From Oceanospirillaceae bacterium (lineage in GTDB: Bacteria > Pseudomonadota > Gammaproteobacteria > Pseudomonadales > Balneatricaceae), in NCBI GenBank assembly GCA_013215505.1, contig JABSQZ010000002.1:207945-271944 (forward strand): 64,000 nucleotides of DNA, read 5' to 3'. Under the pieces are notes generated by a model that saw only the letters and a list, made by a program, of their open reading frames with translations, ran no database searches and was not told the origin of the DNA. Shown one piece after another: positions 34,679 to 44,400 of the stretch (positions within the stretch are counted from its first letter, which is position 1; every line of letters begins with the position of its first letter). Made by a program: the position numbers and the translations under genes.

Positions 34679-36898
34679 TTACTCCCGCGCCTTAAGCGTG
34701 CTGACTTTTTCCGGCAAGCTGTTGCCAGCGCGCCTGGTGTGTTGTGTGGTGTTGGTTGCAACTGCTGCGAATTTTGGCAGCACTGTGCTGGGATCTCCAT
34801 CGGCGACTATTTCGCCGCGGCGCATAATCAGAATACGCTTGGCAAGTTGCGCTGCCAGTGCTGGCCTGTGGGTAGAAATTAGCAGTATATCTTCAGGTCT
34901 GACATAGGTTTTCAGCGCCGCTAATACCTGCTTTTCGCTGGCCTGATCCAGTGAGGCGGTGGGCTCATCCAACAGCCAGATGGTGGGTCGGGTTAATAAC
35001 AGCCGCCCCAGGCCCAACAGCTGCTGCTGCCCACCGGAGAGGCCCGCGCCTCCCTCGGTGATTTCTAAGTCCATGCCCAGTGGGCTGTCCTGCGCTATCT
35101 GGTCAATGCCTAGTTCACTCGAGACCCGTAACAGCTGAGAATCGCTGATCGCACCGCAGAGCGCTAAATTACTGCGCAGCGTACCTTTGAATAAGTGCAC
35201 GCTCTGCGGTAGGTAACTGACATGCTCGGCGACAATGTTCGGGTCAATTTCCCACAGATCAGCGTCCCCTAAACGGACCCAACCCTGAGAGGGTCGATAC
35301 AGTCCGGCGAGTAATTTAAGCAAGGTAGATTTTCCGCAGCCAATGGGGCCCAGCAGGGCCACTCGGTCACCACTTTGCAAAGACAGAGAATCAATTTTTA
35401 GCTGGCGCACCGCAGAGTTGGGGTAGGAAAAACTGATATCCCGCAAGGTTAACGTTTTAGGGGCCGTCTCAGGCAACAGCAAGTGTTGCTGCGGGCGCCG
35501 CTGGGTGGGCAGTTGCAACAGTTTATTGACCATTGCCAGTGACTGAGAGACATTTTGCCACTGGGCTAAATACTGAACACTCTGTGAAATCGGAGCAATC
35601 ACCCGGCCACCCAAAATGCTGCAGGCGATCAGGGCTCCCATCGACAAGTTACCCGCTTCTATTTGGCCGACGCCGACTACCAGCGCCGCGATGTAAGCGC
35701 TGGTGGCGAGGCTGCCGGTACTAATAGTGCCAGTGCTGGCAATGGCTTTTTGTCTTATATTGTAGCTGGAGATAGTGGCGCTGATCTCGCGCCACTTGCG
35801 CGAGAACTGCCAGCTGGCATTGTTAGCGCGTACTGACTCAGCCCCTTGGATAACATCTACCAGTAACCCCTGCCGCTCGTGGCTGCGCAGCAACTGCTGC
35901 TTGAGCAATCGGCGCAAGCGTTTCTGGGTGATAAAACCTAATATAGCGGCAATCGGCAGCAGTGATGCATACACCAGAGCGATAGGCCCGCCGATGATAT
36001 AGATGAAACAAATGAACAACAGCGCAAAGGGCATGTCGATCAAACTAAAAATGATCCCTGCGGTGAAAAACTGTCGGACGCTGTCCAGCCCACTCACTTG
36101 TGCTGCCATAGTGCCTAAGCTGCGAGGGCGAGTATCTAACTGCAGTTGCATTACATGCTCAAAGACTTGCTGTGAGACGTTTTTGTCGACCGCACAAGAA
36201 ACGCTGTCCAAAGTGCGCGCGCGTACCCTTTTTAGCAGCCAGTCCAGAGCGATAACAACACCCATCCCGGCTACTAAGGTCCAGAGGGTGGCGTAGGCCA
36301 AAGTGGGTACTACCCGGTCGTAAACTTGCATGGCAAACAGCGAAGTGGCGATGGCGATAATATTGATCAGTACTGTGGCTATCAATACATCGAGTATCCA
36401 TTTAGGGCGTTTAAAAACTTGTTTAAGTACTAAGCGGGCGGCGCTATTGCCGCTTTCATCTTCGCTAGATGCTGGTTGAAAGCTGGCAGCGTTGCGTACC
36501 CAGAGCACCGGAGCAACAGATAAATCGTCCTCTGAGCAACCACTGACTTGCATTTTCTGGTTGATTAACTGCAGAGTTCCATCGGCATTGCGCTCGATCA
36601 GTTGCCACTGACCACTGTGTAGAAGCAGGGCGGGTAATCTGTGTTGATCAAAGCGGTTCCAGTGCAATAAGGTCGCTTGCAGGCCCTTTATTTTTAATTG
36701 CTTAAATATCTGCTGCAGTCGCTGTACGGGCCCCGTCAGCTCAAACTGGGCTGAGTGCCGGCAAACTTTGGCCAGGGCGCCATCTTTTACTGCAACGTTA
36801 AGACGCTCCAATAGTAACTTTATAAGTACCGCGGGAACGGCACGCTGTAGCATCTCTTTGTCAGCGGTTGTCGACGAGAAAGCCGCTGCAGTGTTCAT
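34679..36898 (-). CDS. Type I secretion ABC exporter with degenerate C39-like N-terminus (LapB type)
   Basis: A 739-residue inner-membrane ATPase that drives one-step secretion. Residues 1-140 correspond to the C39-like domain, but the QxxxxCGxA protease motif is missing, so it should bind rather than cleave its cargo. Six membrane helices span about 168-440. The ATPase follows: Walker A GPIGCGKST (517-525), signature LSGGQQQ (620-626), Walker B IWLLDEP (640-646) and the His switch ISTHRP near 675. This layout is that of LapB/RtxB-like adhesin exporters. Its ATG overlaps the TolC-like stop by four bases. Confidence 0.95.
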   Translation of the reverse strand: MNTAAAFSSTTADKEMLQRAVPAVLIKLLLERLNVAVKDGALAKVCRHSAQFELTGPVQRLQQIFKQLKIKGLQATLLHWNRFDQHRLPALLLHSGQWQLIERNADGTLQLINQKMQVSGCSEDDLSVAPVLWVRNAASFQPASSEDESGNSAARLVLKQVFKRPKWILDVLIATVLINIIAIATSLFAMQVYDRVVPTLAYATLWTLVAGMGVVIALDWLLKRVRARTLDSVSCAVDKNVSQQVFEHVMQLQLDTRPRSLGTMAAQVSGLDSVRQFFTAGIIFSLIDMPFALLFICFIYIIGGPIALVYASLLPIAAILGFITQKRLRRLLKQQLLRSHERQGLLVDVIQGAESVRANNASWQFSRKWREISATISSYNIRQKAIASTGTISTGSLATSAYIAALVVGVGQIEAGNLSMGALIACSILGGRVIAPISQSVQYLAQWQNVSQSLAMVNKLLQLPTQRRPQQHLLLPETAPKTLTLRDISFSYPNSAVRQLKIDSLSLQSGDRVALLGPIGCGKSTLLKLLAGLYRPSQGWVRLGDADLWEIDPNIVAEHVSYLPQSVHLFKGTLRSNLALCGAISDSQLLRVSSELGIDQIAQDSPLGMDLEITEGGAGLSGGQQQLLGLGRLLLTRPTIWLLDEPTASLDQASEKQVLAALKTYVRPEDILLISTHRPALAAQLAKRILIMRRGEIVADGDPSTVLPKFAAVATNTTQHTRRAGNSLPEKVSTLKARE

Positions 36899-38181
36899 CG
36901 CTGGGTTGCTCCCGCCAGTTCATCTAAGTTGCCGATGAGTGTGGCCACTCGCAGAGATGAAACTAACCAGTCGCTGTTGATTTTGGCCAGCTGTAAACGC
37001 AATTCGTTGAGCTCCCGCCTAGTGTTTAATACCTCTATCCAGGACTTTCGACCGCTTTGATATTGACGGGTAACAGAATTCATGGTGCCGGTTACGGCAT
37101 TGATGGCCTGTTTCTGCGAGCGGGCTAGCAGTTGCTGCAAGTCACGGTTGATCATCAGCGTTTTGATCCGCCGGTTGATATCTATTTGCGCCACTTGCAA
37201 GTCCAATTTGGCTGCGCTCAATCGGGCTGTTTCGCTTTTAACTTGGGCCCGAGAGACATAACCTAGCCCCTGTACGTCTCCCTCTAACACTAGACTCAAA
37301 CGGGTCGAATCTGCAGAGGTATATGAGTGGCCAAGGTCGCGTTCCAGGCGCAGGTAAAGGCTGGGGAGGGTGGAAATTTTCTGTTGTTTAACCTTTAATC
37401 TCTTGGCTTCAATATCCTGACGCTTGGCTTGCAACACGGCGCTGTTCTCTATTGCCAGTTGCGCGGTTTGTTGCAATGCTGGTAATACAACAAGTTTCCG
37501 GTCGATGTTAGCGCTGGAATTCACCTGAATTTGGGTAATTGCCTGTAGCTGGTTCAGTCCTATCGTTAGCTCCCCGCTAATACTCTGCCGCTGAGTTTTA
37601 GCTTGCAGTAACCTTGAGTAGGCGAGGCGGGTATCGGCTTTAGAGGCCATCTGCCCCTGCTGTCGACGTTTTATTTGTTGGTATAACCGCTGGTGGGCGG
37701 CAACATTGCTGTTGGCGACTTTAGCGCGCTGACGTATACCCTGCAATTTACCATAAGCTGCGGCAGTATCTTCTATTAATAAGCGCTGCACTTCTAACAA
37801 CTGCCAGGATTGTGTCAGTAGGCCTGCTTGCGCATGCTTGATGGCCGTATCAATTTTGCCAAAGGTCCAAAGTGGCTGTTGCAGGCGGATAGAACCTTGA
37901 TGCCTGCCATTGCTCTGTTGACCGAGTTGTCCGCTGATGCTCGGAAAACGTCCGGCTCTGGTGGATTCAATGGTGTAGTTCTGCGCGCTCATTTCTGCCT
38001 GCTTGCCTTTCAGGGCAGGGTGGTGGGCCATTGTGGTCTGCAGAGCATGGGCAAGTCCCGAGAGTGAGTTTTCGCTAGCTTTGGCCGCCGCTGAGCTGTT
38101 TTGACTGTAGAAAATTGTGACCAGTAGCAGCGCTAATATTTTTATTTTTAGAAAGTTGTTCATTATTTTTAGGCTTCCCAA
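36895..38181 (-). CDS. TolC-family outer-membrane channel protein
   Basis: A 428-residue outer-membrane efflux protein with a signal peptide (residues 1-32, cleaved near SAAAK). It shows the long helical repeats expected of the TolC trimer tunnel and two similar halves (each opening with an AxxxHPxL- or ENSAVLQAKRQDIEA-type segment). RQYQSGRKSWIEVLNTRRELNEL near residue 365 is the classical end-of-tunnel block. It supplies the exit duct for the ABC/HlyD pair encoded directly after it (ATGA overlap). Confidence 0.93.
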   Translation of the reverse strand: MGSLKIMNNFLKIKILALLLVTIFYSQNSSAAAKASENSLSGLAHALQTTMAHHPALKGKQAEMSAQNYTIESTRAGRFPSISGQLGQQSNGRHQGSIRLQQPLWTFGKIDTAIKHAQAGLLTQSWQLLEVQRLLIEDTAAAYGKLQGIRQRAKVANSNVAAHQRLYQQIKRRQQGQMASKADTRLAYSRLLQAKTQRQSISGELTIGLNQLQAITQIQVNSSANIDRKLVVLPALQQTAQLAIENSAVLQAKRQDIEAKRLKVKQQKISTLPSLYLRLERDLGHSYTSADSTRLSLVLEGDVQGLGYVSRAQVKSETARLSAAKLDLQVAQIDINRRIKTLMINRDLQQLLARSQKQAINAVTGTMNSVTRQYQSGRKSWIEVLNTRRELNELRLQLAKINSDWLVSSLRVATLIGNLDELAGATQR

Positions 38182-38212
38182 TTATCCGATAACGAGTATT
38201 GTCAAGGTGCTG

Positions 38213-40885
38213 CTAGCGCCGCAGATTATCCGCACTAGTGGCCACTGAATGTGAAAACTGTCGCTCGCTGTCTGTATCAGCTGATTGATCGTCAGCGCTG
38301 CTTTTTTGGCTGGAATTTTGTATTTGTCGGGCTTTATCTGGTTTATTCAGCAGTTGGTAGGCTCTGCACAAATTATCCCGCCACTCCCTATGCCAGGGGA
38401 CTATTTTCAGTGCCAGTTCAATTTTTTCCGCCCCCTGATTAATCAATCCTCTACTCAAATACACTAAACCGAGCATATAATTGGCGGCCCCGTGTTCGGG
38501 GATGTGGTGCAATAATTTTTTTAAACTCAGCTCAGCCCCAGCTAACTCATCACTTTGGTAAGCACTGACACCCGCATTCAACAGTCCGGGTTCCGGCAGT
38601 GTTAGCATGTTAATTGGTTTAGGTCGTATCGCTGAATTGGTGGCCTTGATCAAAGGTTTGAGAAACTGCTGATAGCGCCGCCACTTACCCTTGGAACTGC
38701 TGTACAGCGGCTGGCGCACTTGCCAGACACTGGCGGTTTTAACGCTGCGCTGTAACTCGTTAAATTTGAGTACTTGCGGTTGCCACTGCAGGCCAACATA
38801 GCTGAGCATTTTCCTGGCACTGGCCTCTAAGTCATCGACTATCTGCTCGTAGTTGATCTCGAGAATTTCTCCGGGAAATAATTGTTGCCAGTGCTGCATC
38901 AGCATGTTGTGATCGGTAAGCTGCTCACCTATATCTTGCAAATCGTAGGCAAAGCCCATCCCTGAATGCTTGGCCTGGTAGTCGGTAAAGTAGTTAGAGA
39001 TGGCGATATCGCGCGGGTCGCGGCGCACTGAAATGATTTTAGCCTCAGGCAATAAATATTTTATCAAGCCGATGTTTTCAAAGTTATGTGGCAGCTTATC
39101 GACAATATGTTGAGCCTGCGGGGCGAGTTCGGCCAGCTGGGTTAAATAATGAGTGGCTATTCCCTGAGAGACCTCAGCGGTTAAATCATCGATACAATCC
39201 GGATAGCTGCGCCCGGAGCCCGAGTGTCGCTCCCATCTGTTTAAGCCCTGCAGCAGCTGCGGGATCAAGCTTAGTTCCCCGGCGCCAAATATCTGCGAGT
39301 GGCCCGCTAAAATTTGTTCGACTAATGTAGTTCCAGAGCGTGGCATGCCAACAACAAAGATCGGCAGTTGCGAATCAACCCCGGAATTGGCTCGGTGACG
39401 GTACAGCTCGGCGCAAAAGCTGCAGCGGATACGCGCCATTTGCTGACGGTGTTCGCTGGCATTATAAGGTAAAAATCTTTTACTGGCGTTATTTGCCGCT
39501 ATGGCGAACTCAAAGGCCTTTTGAAATTGCTGGCGCTGCTCCCATGCCGCTGCCAGCTGAAACAAAATACCGGCACGTATCGGCCCCTCTAAGCTGGGCT
39601 GATTCGCCGCCAATGCCATTTTCTCTAAGGTTTGCTCTTGCTCGGGAAAGTGCCGCGCGTTGATCAGCGATGAGTGCCCCTTGAGCGGGTCGATTTTCAC
39701 GATACGTTTAAATAAACTGACCGCTTCTGCCAGCTCACCTTGTTGCATCAGTTGCTGCCCCAGCCCTTGTAATGCCGGAATAAAATCCGGGCGCTCGCTG
39801 ATGATCTGTCTAAACATGCGCTGCGCCAACGGGAAATTTTGCTGTTGAGATTCAACGAGCGCCAATAAATTAGCGGCTCTGGCTACTTGTAAATGCCCTC
39901 TGGCAGTAACGTGCAGTGGGTCGTTAGTTAACGCTTTGGCTAAGAGCAGGGCGCGCTCGGCACACTCGCGCGCCTGGCCATCAAAGCGCTGTAGACAGGC
40001 GCTGCCAAGTTGCACTAACAGATCGATATTATCGACATGTTGTGGCAGTGCTTTACGCATTAACTGTATCGCCTGCAAAAAGAACCCCTGCAGTTGCAGT
40101 AATTCTGCCAGCGGTAATAGCAAGCTGATATTGTCCGGCTGCTGGCGATAATAGCGATTGAGAATATCTACTGCCTGAGGGTGCAAGTCCCGCTCGGCCA
40201 GTAACCGGCCGTAGAGCAGCAGCCAGTGCTCAAAGACCAGGCTTTGCTGTTGTGACTTTTGTTGCTCGAGCCACTGCTCAATCTGGGAGTATTCTGTTGC
40301 CAGTAACCAGGTCAGCAATTGCTGATTATCCAGCTGTTGTTGATAGTGCTCTAAAACAACCTGTGAGAGCTCTTCAGTTGATTGTTGTAATTGTGCCAGT
40401 GCCTTGTCTATACACTGTTGTGCCAATGCGCAATCAGTTTGTTGGATATGCAGCTGGATTAACAACAACCTCACAGGAAAGTACTTTGGACCCAGCTGCA
40501 GGGCGTGTTCAAGTAATTTTTGACCGCTGACGAGGTTTCCCTGTAATAGCTCGCAGTGGCCCAGGCGCGCGATCCCCAGCGGGAGGTTGGGCTGTTGCTG
40601 CAACGCTTGCTGCAATTGACTTTGTGCATCACTTAAGCGCTGCATCTGTATCAGTACCGCTGCCAGATCGACTTTGGCGGCTGGGTTGTACTGTCCCTGA
40701 CAGCTGCAGGCATGTTCTAGGCACTGTATGGCTAACTGGCGCTCCCCCAGGTGGCTATAAGCCAGGGCTAACAGCGGCAAAATAGCGGGCTCTGGATTAT
40801 CTTCCCAAAAATCCAGACAAGTAATTTTCAGGTCAGCGTACTGTTGATACTCTGCCTGTTTTCTTAAAATACTGAGTAGTTGCAT
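38213..40885 (-). CDS. TPR-containing sulfotransferase
   Basis: An 890-residue protein. Residues about 1-480 are tetratricopeptide-like helical repeats very rich in Gln and Leu (for example QLAIQCLEHA, AEAVSLFKRIVKIDP). Residues about 505-745 form a sulfotransferase: GMPRSGTTLVEQIL (512-525) is the 5'-phosphosulfate loop for PAPS, and SVRRDPRDIAISNYF (619-633) the 3'-phosphate site with Arg and Ser. More TPR units follow (about 775-860). The sulfotransferase resembles tyrosylprotein sulfotransferases. It lies between the giant surface protein and the type I secretion genes on one strand, so the surface protein is the obvious candidate substrate. Confidence 0.9.
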   Translation of the reverse strand: MQLLSILRKQAEYQQYADLKITCLDFWEDNPEPAILPLLALAYSHLGERQLAIQCLEHACSCQGQYNPAAKVDLAAVLIQMQRLSDAQSQLQQALQQQPNLPLGIARLGHCELLQGNLVSGQKLLEHALQLGPKYFPVRLLLIQLHIQQTDCALAQQCIDKALAQLQQSTEELSQVVLEHYQQQLDNQQLLTWLLATEYSQIEQWLEQQKSQQQSLVFEHWLLLYGRLLAERDLHPQAVDILNRYYRQQPDNISLLLPLAELLQLQGFFLQAIQLMRKALPQHVDNIDLLVQLGSACLQRFDGQARECAERALLLAKALTNDPLHVTARGHLQVARAANLLALVESQQQNFPLAQRMFRQIISERPDFIPALQGLGQQLMQQGELAEAVSLFKRIVKIDPLKGHSSLINARHFPEQEQTLEKMALAANQPSLEGPIRAGILFQLAAAWEQRQQFQKAFEFAIAANNASKRFLPYNASEHRQQMARIRCSFCAELYRHRANSGVDSQLPIFVVGMPRSGTTLVEQILAGHSQIFGAGELSLIPQLLQGLNRWERHSGSGRSYPDCIDDLTAEVSQGIATHYLTQLAELAPQAQHIVDKLPHNFENIGLIKYLLPEAKIISVRRDPRDIAISNYFTDYQAKHSGMGFAYDLQDIGEQLTDHNMLMQHWQQLFPGEILEINYEQIVDDLEASARKMLSYVGLQWQPQVLKFNELQRSVKTASVWQVRQPLYSSSKGKWRRYQQFLKPLIKATNSAIRPKPINMLTLPEPGLLNAGVSAYQSDELAGAELSLKKLLHHIPEHGAANYMLGLVYLSRGLINQGAEKIELALKIVPWHREWRDNLCRAYQLLNKPDKARQIQNSSQKSSADDQSADTDSERQFSHSVATSADNLRR

Positions 40886-40962
40886 ATGTATTTACCGGCT
40901 TGGCAACGAAGTGCGCTGTAAACTATTCGCCCTGCTGCCAGAGCGGCAATAGCAAGAAATAT

Positions 40963-43900
40963 TTATACCCCCTGCGAGGTAGCTACGTTAGCCGGCAATG
41001 CGGTGCCGATATTAACGCTTACACCGGCTGCAATAGTCCCATCCCAAATTGTCAAACTGAAGTTAGCAACTGTAGTATTGCGCTTGGTAATAATAAAACC
41101 ACCGGCTGATAATCCGAGGAATAGCAATTGATTATCCATTGCTGAGGCGGTTTTCCATTCATAGAAGCTGCCAGACGCAGGCTGAGACTGGGTGTAATTG
41201 AGAGTGTTTGCGTTATGGCCTGTGATGGCAGTGCCAGTACCTACTAATATGATTTTGTCACCGGCCCCGAGATTTTTTCCACCGGTCCACTTATGAAGGC
41301 TGTCAAAGCTAATACGGTCGTTGGAGTCGAAGACAGAATCTATTTGTATATAGATGGTGTAATCGATATTTGCCTGAAACTCTCTTCCCGAGTGACTAGA
41401 GCTCAGGCCGTCGGTGAGATCAAACACGACGATGCTGGGATCCAGCGCGGTGCTGAAATTAAGAGTGGTCTCATCCGCTATCCCCGGATAGTTATTGTCT
41501 GCGGTATCGACAACGGCGCTGGCGTCTATTTGTATCGAATATTGGATACCGGCTGTTAAATCGATACTGGGATTGATGGTTAAAGTGGCACCGCTGATGC
41601 TCAGCTGGTTGTTGTGATTGGCGACATCAATGATAATATCATTAGCTCCAGTGGCTTTAAGCACAATGCTACCGCTGCTGCCAAACTGAATGTTTTCACT
41701 GAAAGTTAATACTAGGTTATCGCTAACTGAAACGCTGGCCGCTTCATCCTGAGGGTTACTACCGATCAGGGACGGGGCTAGCGTATCAACGCTGTAGTTA
41801 ACTGAATTGGCAACAGTACCGGGATTACCTATGGCATCGGTATAATCGGTGCTGACACTGATGATGTTGGTGCTGTCTTCAATACTGGCGTCCGGCGTAA
41901 ATGTGGCGGTATAAATTTTGTCATTAGCAGTGACAGCAAAGCTACTTAAGCTTCCTTTTTCTACCGTTACATCTCCCTGAGTAAAATCAGTGGGAGTCTC
42001 ACTAAAAGTAAAAGTGACCAGTGCTGTTTCACCTAGTTTCAAGGCCGTATCTGCCATAGTGATGGCCACAGTCGGCGCTGTCGTATCAATCGTATAATTA
42101 GCCGAAGTATTAGCGGAACCTGGATTGCCCGCGGCATCGGTATAACCAGTTCCGACACTGACTATGTTAGTACTGTCTTCGATATTGACAGTGGGGGTAA
42201 ACGTCGCGGTATAGACTTTATCGTCAGCCGTTACTGCAAAGCCACTTAAGCTACCTTTTTCTACCGTTACATCTCCCTGAGTAAAACCAGTGGGTGTCTC
42301 ATCAAAAGTAAAGGTAACTAGTGTGGATTCACCTGCCTGTAATGCAGCATCTGCCATCGTAATGGCCACATTTGGCGCTGTAATATCAATCGTATAATTA
42401 TCAGAAGTATTAGCGGTACCGGTATTCCCCACCGTATCCGTATAACCAGTCCCGACACTGACAATGTTAGTGCTGTCTTCGATATTGGGAGTCGGAGTAA
42501 ATGTCGCGGTATAGACTTTAACGTCAGCAGTGACGGTAAAGTCACTTAAGCTGCCGTTTTCGACGCTAACATCACCTTCGGTAAAGCCTGTGGGTGTCTC
42601 ATCAAAAGTAAAGGTAACTAGTGTGGTCTCACCTGCATGTAATGCAGCATCTGCCATCGTAATGGTCACATTTGGCGCTGTAGTATCAATCGTATAACTA
42701 TCAGATGTATTAGTGGTACCGGTATTCCCCGCCTCATCCAAATACCCGGTGACACTGATGACTTCAGTGGTCTCTTCAATATCGGCGCTGGGCGTGAAGG
42801 TAGCGGTATAGATCTTGTCGTCAGTACTGTTAACGATAATGTCACTTAAACTGCCGTTTTGGACGCTGATGTCGTCTTGGGCGAATCCTATTGGCGTCTC
42901 ACTAAAAGTGAAAGTAACTAAGGATGTATCACCGGTTTTTAGTGCACTGTCTGTCATAATGATGGTGACTGTTGGCGCTTCGCTGTCGACATCGATAATC
43001 ACCGCAGGGCTCTGTTTGCCACCATTAATTTGCGCGGAGACTGCAACCTTGCCTTGATGAACCGAGACGATATTGCTGGCGATGGTGATTTCTACTGAAT
43101 TTTGCGCATTCAAGCTAAGAACGGTATGAATGATGACTTGATCACCCCAGTGTAAAGTGACCGTGTCGCCAATTTTAGCCCCGGCCACTTGGACCAGCAC
43201 ACCTGCGTTAACTTCCGCCAGTGTTAGGCCATCATTCGCCTGTTCTATAAGCGGTGCCATAAGAAGCGAGTTTTGTAGATCTGCCTTAGCGGCATTGACA
43301 CCCCCTTCAAAATAGTCGAGTCCCTGTTTGATTAACTTAACGCCCTCTTGGGTCAGTGCCAGATTGGAGCTGTTATCGACAATTTGTGTCTCTAATTGGT
43401 CTAAGGTTTGTTTTTGGCCACCGCTGCTATCGTCGGAACCGGCCAGTGCCGCCAGTAAGTTGCCGTATTTTTCGGCGGCACTTAAGCCATTACTGGCATC
43501 GTACTGAGTATCGAGAACGGTAACCGCAGGCCCGAGAATGTCATCAATACCAAAAAGATCGGCTATTTTTTGGTTGTTGGCTAAATCTGCCGCTGTTAGG
43601 GTATTGCCGGTAATGCCGGCTTTGCGCACTGCCAATTCGGTCACTGGGGTAATATTAATGGCGACATCGTCGGTACCATTTGAGCTGGCCATCGCCCTGA
43701 GATCTGTGCCTAAATCTACCAGTTGGTTGCTTGCTTCATTGATGTAGTCGACAGTCGCTCCGTTGCTGTTTTCAACTTTGGCTAATATAGGCCCCTGATA
43801 GCCATTTGTTATTTTAAAGCTCAGGGGGCCGCTGGAAAAATTGTGCTCTTGAGTCGCCAGTAAGTTACCGTCTTTATCGTAGATTTTAACGGTGACTAGC

Positions 43901-44400
43901 GATTGCAAAATACCGGCGGATGCCGATATGACCATATTGTATGACGATGCAGCGACCGCTACTGCAGCGGAGCCCCCAGCTGTGCCAGCAGCGGTCCCTA
44001 GAACTATGCCTGAAACGGCCAGTGGGGCAAAAGAACTACTCGCTTCATCAGCTAATTGCCAAACGATATTTTCCTCTCCCAGACTGCTGGCGGTATCTGC
44101 TGTGATTAACATGGACTCAGATGTGGAGCCATCAATGCTGAACTGTGCCGTACTAGTGGTACCAGCGGGGCTGATAAAGAAGCTTTCAATGCTGACCACT
44201 AATTGCTGATCTACCTCTATTTCTAGTTCAGCTTGTTTGCGTTTGAGAACTAATCCAGTGGGAGGTTGCATAGTCGACTGATCAAAAACGCTATAACTGG
44301 CATCTGCTTTGGCGACGAAGACAACTACACTAGTAAGTGATAATTGAATTTCATTGACTATCCCACCGGGGAGATTCTCGATCAGTACTAACTTGAACAT
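40963..44400 (-). CDS. Giant Ig-repeat surface protein, likely type I secreted adhesin
   Basis: A 1145-residue protein without a Sec signal peptide. Residues 1-474 form an N-terminal region of several segments, including an Ala/Gly-rich stretch (about 130-160) that looks membrane-like. Residues 475-874 are four tandem Ig-like modules of exactly 100 residues each (APxVxITMADxAL, LVTFTFxETP, YTATFTP, YTIDTT). A SbsA-type Ig-like module follows (NPQDEAASVSVSDNLVLTFS), then about 160 C-terminal residues. RTX calcium nonapeptides are not seen. The gene heads a same-strand cluster with a sulfotransferase and a complete type I secretion machine, supporting secretion by that route through a C-terminal signal. 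Confidence 0.85.
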   Translation of the reverse strand: MFKLVLIENLPGGIVNEIQLSLTSVVVFVAKADASYSVFDQSTMQPPTGLVLKRKQAELEIEVDQQLVVSIESFFISPAGTTSTAQFSIDGSTSESMLITADTASSLGEENIVWQLADEASSSFAPLAVSGIVLGTAAGTAGGSAAVAVAASSYNMVISASAGILQSLVTVKIYDKDGNLLATQEHNFSSGPLSFKITNGYQGPILAKVENSNGATVDYINEASNQLVDLGTDLRAMASSNGTDDVAINITPVTELAVRKAGITGNTLTAADLANNQKIADLFGIDDILGPAVTVLDTQYDASNGLSAAEKYGNLLAALAGSDDSSGGQKQTLDQLETQIVDNSSNLALTQEGVKLIKQGLDYFEGGVNAAKADLQNSLLMAPLIEQANDGLTLAEVNAGVLVQVAGAKIGDTVTLHWGDQVIIHTVLSLNAQNSVEITIASNIVSVHQGKVAVSAQINGGKQSPAVIIDVDSEAPTVTIIMTDSALKTGDTSLVTFTFSETPIGFAQDDISVQNGSLSDIIVNSTDDKIYTATFTPSADIEETTEVISVTGYLDEAGNTGTTNTSDSYTIDTTAPNVTITMADAALHAGETTLVTFTFDETPTGFTEGDVSVENGSLSDFTVTADVKVYTATFTPTPNIEDSTNIVSVGTGYTDTVGNTGTANTSDNYTIDITAPNVAITMADAALQAGESTLVTFTFDETPTGFTQGDVTVEKGSLSGFAVTADDKVYTATFTPTVNIEDSTNIVSVGTGYTDAAGNPGSANTSANYTIDTTAPTVAITMADTALKLGETALVTFTFSETPTDFTQGDVTVEKGSLSSFAVTANDKIYTATFTPDASIEDSTNIISVSTDYTDAIGNPGTVANSVNYSVDTLAPSLIGSNPQDEAASVSVSDNLVLTFSENIQFGSSGSIVLKATGANDIIIDVANHNNQLSISGATLTINPSIDLTAGIQYSIQIDASAVVDTADNNYPGIADETTLNFSTALDPSIVVFDLTDGLSSSHSGREFQANIDYTIYIQIDSVFDSNDRISFDSLHKWTGGKNLGAGDKIILVGTGTAITGHNANTLNYTQSQPASGSFYEWKTASAMDNQLLFLGLSAGGFIITKRNTTVANFSLTIWDGTIAAGVSVNIGTALPANVATSQGV
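41779..42978. repeat. Four tandem 300-base repeats coding for Ig-like modules
   Basis: Identical landmarks (the GGCGC start of each module) fall at 42978, 42678, 42378, 42078 and 41778, exactly 300 bases apart. The middle copies are nearly identical in DNA (for example the ACTAGTGTGG and CATTTGGCGCTGTA blocks), showing recent duplication or ongoing conversion. Copy-number change here would not shift the frame. Confidence 0.95.
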
